Source: Halomonas sp. HAL1
Lineage (GTDB): Bacteria > Pseudomonadota > Gammaproteobacteria > Pseudomonadales > Halomonadaceae
DNA: 64,000 nucleotides
NCBI RefSeq assembly: GCF_030544485.1
Contig: NZ_CP130610.1
Coordinates: forward strand, 2,480,001-2,544,000
Direction: 5' to 3'
The translations under genes and the position numbers were made by a program. Position 1 is the first letter of the stretch, and the number at the start of each line of letters is the position of its first letter. The notes beneath the pieces were generated by a model. It saw only the letters and a list, made by a program, of their open reading frames with translations, was not told where the DNA came from and searched no databases. Shown piece after piece: positions 62,222 through 64,000 of this stretch.

Positions 62222-62940
62222 GGTGCCGTAAAGCGTTCGTTGAGTGACGGCAGAATTAGCTCGATGGGCGCACGTTTCTTAAACTCTATGGGCTCTGGAG
62301 TGCCGAGGAAATAGGGCTCCCTGCCCCATAGATACAGATCGCCCAGGGTAGCCACACGCGCTGCCCACTCGCGCAGTTTTAACCGCCACTCGACTTCCAC
62401 CTTGGCATCATCCGCCACACAGCCGGTAACATCCATCCCCAACGCACGTCCAATGTACACCGCACGGGGAAGGTGCCAGCTCTGGGTAATCAGTAGCGCT
62501 TTATCCAACTGAAACACATCCCGCGCCCGCGCAAGGGTGTCATAAGTGCTAAAGCCCGCAAAATCCATGGTCAATTGCTCTGATGCGACGCCGCGCCGAT
62601 AAAGCTCGCGCCACATCGCTCGTGGCTCGTTATACGCTTGGGTACGATTATCGCCAGACAGCAACAGGTGCTCGACCTGGGACTGTTCAATCAAGGTGGC
62701 TGCAGTACGCATCCGCGCATGAAAGTGCGGATTCCGAACGCCGCTGCGCGTCCAGTGAGAAGTACCAAAGACAACTCCCACTCTAGCGGGACGGCACTGC
62801 TGCGGCTGACGTTCGATATAAGCAGCAGTCGTCGCGAGCACCCAAAAATTGCCACCTATAAACAGCAATGTCGCCAGCAGCGACAGTGCTCCTAGCGACA
62901 TTAGTAAGCGCTTTAGCCATTTCAACAAGAGGTTATGCAT
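62218..62940 (-). CDS. SanA/ElyC/YdcF family membrane protein (DUF218)
   Basis: 240 residues: one N-terminal membrane anchor (about 10-33), then a periplasmic DUF218 domain. VVFGTSHWTRSG and NPHFHARM, then LLSGDN and YNEPRAMW, are typical of the SanA branch. SanA is linked to envelope barrier function in enterics; the enzymatic activity of the family is not settled. It converges on the helical protein gene with a four-base overlap. The start ATG is at 62940. Confidence 0.88.
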   Translation of the reverse strand: MHNLLLKWLKRLLMSLGALSLLATLLFIGGNFWVLATTAAYIERQPQQCRPARVGVVFGTSHWTRSGVRNPHFHARMRTAATLIEQSQVEHLLLSGDNRTQAYNEPRAMWRELYRRGVASEQLTMDFAGFSTYDTLARARDVFQLDKALLITQSWHLPRAVYIGRALGMDVTGCVADDAKVEVEWRLKLREWAARVATLGDLYLWGREPYFLGTPEPIEFKKRAPIELILPSLNERFTAP

Positions 62941-62959
62941 CCAGTTCCCCAGCCGGGGT

Positions 62960-63102
62960 TAGGCTTTGCACGAAAACTGACTGCGCTCGACAATACGGCG
63001 TTAAAAATCGCCTCAAAATGCTCATTTACAACCCGTAAACTCCGCTTTTTCGTTGATTTTTTGCCTTGTCTAGTCTTCGCTCGCCGACTTTTCGTAGAAA
63101 GC
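62960..63102. repeat. Probable dispersed intergenic repeat between sanA-like and sufT
   Basis: This AT- and C-rich spacer, with ATTTAC-AACCC-GTAAA near its middle, resembles a widespread intergenic element of marine and halophilic gammaproteobacteria. Read on the minus strand it gives the peptide RSLRVVNEHFEAIFNAVL, which I recall as a frequent spurious hypothetical protein. Only one copy is in the window, so its repeat nature rests on memory, not on comparison. Confidence 0.45.
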
Positions 63103-63672
63103 CTAGAACATGCCGAGTTCAAGCTTGGCCTCGTCACTCATCATGTCACGGCTCCAGGGCGGACTGAAGACAATCTCGGTGTGTACTTTGCTGATCTGCG
63201 GTGCACCAAGTATCTTATTGCGCGCATCCGCTGCAATAACATCGCCCATACCGCATCCCGGGGCGGTTAGCGTCATACGAATAGTGGCAATGCGTTCGCC
63301 ACTGATAAGGCGCTCGATGCGGCAGCCGTAAACCAAGCCCAAATCAACAATATTGACGGGGATCTCTGGATCGAAGCAGGTGCGTAACTGATCCCACACA
63401 AACTGCTCGATATCCTCTTCACTCGCAGTTTCAGGCAGCGTAGGGCGGGGCAACGACTCAAGCCCCAGCGCGTCAAGGTTGCTCCCCTCAATCAAGAAAA
63501 GTCGCCCCTCAAAACCGACGCTCACCGAGCTACCTTTAGCCTGCATGACGCTGACTACGCTATCTTCGACGAGCGTTTCCGTACTACCAAACGGAATGGC
63601 AATAGCCTCCACATCGCGCTGAAGCGGCAACTGTTGACCTCGTTCGAGACTGGCTACTTGCTCAAGATCCAT
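63103..63672 (-). CDS. sufT: Fe-S cluster assembly protein SufT
   Basis: 189 residues. The C-terminal MIP18-type domain (about 85-180) carries VNIVDLGLVYGCRIE and the conserved cysteine in TLTAPGCGMGDVIAADA; the N-terminal 80 residues are the SufT-specific extension. SufT assists iron-sulfur cluster maturation under high demand. It lies 49 bases after the sufS end on the same strand, consistent with a suf operon continuing beyond the right edge. Confidence 0.93.
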   Translation of the reverse strand: MDLEQVASLERGQQLPLQRDVEAIAIPFGSTETLVEDSVVSVMQAKGSSVSVGFEGRLFLIEGSNLDALGLESLPRPTLPETASEEDIEQFVWDQLRTCFDPEIPVNIVDLGLVYGCRIERLISGERIATIRMTLTAPGCGMGDVIAADARNKILGAPQISKVHTEIVFSPPWSRDMMSDEAKLELGMF

Positions 63673-63721
63673 ATCTGTCCTTAAAAACGTTCTTCAAAGA
63701 GCTGGCCTTAAAGAACCGACC

Positions 63722-64000
63722 TTAACGCACCATACCAATGACACGGTTGAGCGCTTCAATAAAGCTATCCACTTCTTCGAGCGTATTATACGCAGCAAAT
63801 GAAGCACGGCACGTCGCATCGACTCCGAAATGATGCAGCAAGGGCTGCGCGCAGTGGTGGCCGGTACGAATAGCAACACCGAGTTGATCTATCAATAAGC
63901 CGATGTCTTGCGAATGCGCCCCTTCCACCACAAACGACAGCACGCCTGCTTTTTGCGGTGCGGTGCCTAAAATACGCAGCCCATCGATTCGTCCAGCCGC
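63722..64000 (-). CDS. sufS: Cysteine desulfurase SufS, partial (C-terminal end)
   Basis: Mobilises sulfur from cysteine for iron-sulfur clusters, PLP-dependent. Only the last 92 codons are present; the start lies beyond the right edge. The visible part reads IDGLRILGTAPQKAGVLSF and then GVAIRTGHHCAQPLL with the catalytic cysteine, followed by RASFAAYNTLEEVD, all typical of SufS. It precedes sufT in the reading direction. The PLP lysine is outside the window. Confidence 0.93.
   Translation of the reverse strand, partial: AAGRIDGLRILGTAPQKAGVLSFVVEGAHSQDIGLLIDQLGVAIRTGHHCAQPLLHHFGVDATCRASFAAYNTLEEVDSFIEALNRVIGMVR

Noticed and set aside
62922..63137. Small minus-strand frame of 71 codons between sanA-like and sufT
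   Set aside because: Basic low-complexity product that overlaps sufT and the sanA-like gene; better explained as translation of an intergenic repeat.

Overview
The window looks like chromosomal DNA of a moderately halophilic gammaproteobacterium, most likely Halomonadaceae (Halomonas or a relative). This is inferred from gene content and protein character, not from a marker gene: a Trk potassium system, an Entner-Doudoroff sugar core, a Pseudomonas-like fused fructose PTS, sodium symporters and a caa3-type oxidase. I see no rRNA, tRNA, CRISPR array, insertion sequence or prophage.

Layout. 1-1320: corrinoid salvage (cbiZ, cut by the left edge, and cobT). 1488-7388: edd, glk, an aldo/keto reductase and a fructokinase, followed by an exported inorganic pyrophosphatase. 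7441-13708: a D-galactonate (De Ley-Doudoroff) cluster, dgoR-dgoD-dgoK-dgoA-lactonase, converging on a YidK-like sodium/sugar symporter; the regulator and the transporter share an operator sequence. 13803-16903: zwf-pgl-eda. 17059-21867: trkH, a shortened KdpD-like kinase, a KdpE-like regulator and trkA in one operon. 21897-23914: an ECF sigma factor, its anti-sigma factor and an exported DUF3455 protein. 23930-34482: gapA, mgsA, cra, fruBKA and pgi. 34562-37497: DinB, SDR, radical SAM and a small winged-helix protein. 37479-44608: a caa3 oxidase locus (subunit I+III fusion, subunit II-cytochrome c fusion, copper P-type ATPase, membrane accessories). 44688-50421: housekeeping and unknown genes (DUF2797, DUF1315, rhomboid, phosphoesterase, NAD kinase, EamA exporter, a Pmp3-like fusion). 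50664-57703: a CBS protein, a candidate small RNA, and proline catabolism (AraC regulator, putA, putP). 57757-64000: ompW, yqcC, DUF3549, rimB/rimK, sanA-like, sufT and the end of sufS.

How it fits together. Glucose (glk, zwf, pgl, edd, eda), fructose (PTS fruBKA, or fructokinase plus pgi) and galactonate (dgo) all feed triose phosphates to gapA, with mgsA as an overflow branch. Near-identical 15-bp inverted repeats of the HexR type lie upstream of edd (two), zwf, gapA/mgsA and pgi, so one regulator, whose gene is not in the window, probably coordinates these separate operons. A perfect Cra palindrome lies between cra and fruB.

The least conventional items are a candidate pair of minus-strand small RNAs sharing a C-rich motif and a terminator module, an intrinsic-terminator-like hairpin inside glk, the coupling of a Kdp-type two-component system to Trk rather than Kdp genes, and an ECF sigma operon led by a DUF3455 gene with a strong hairpin between them.
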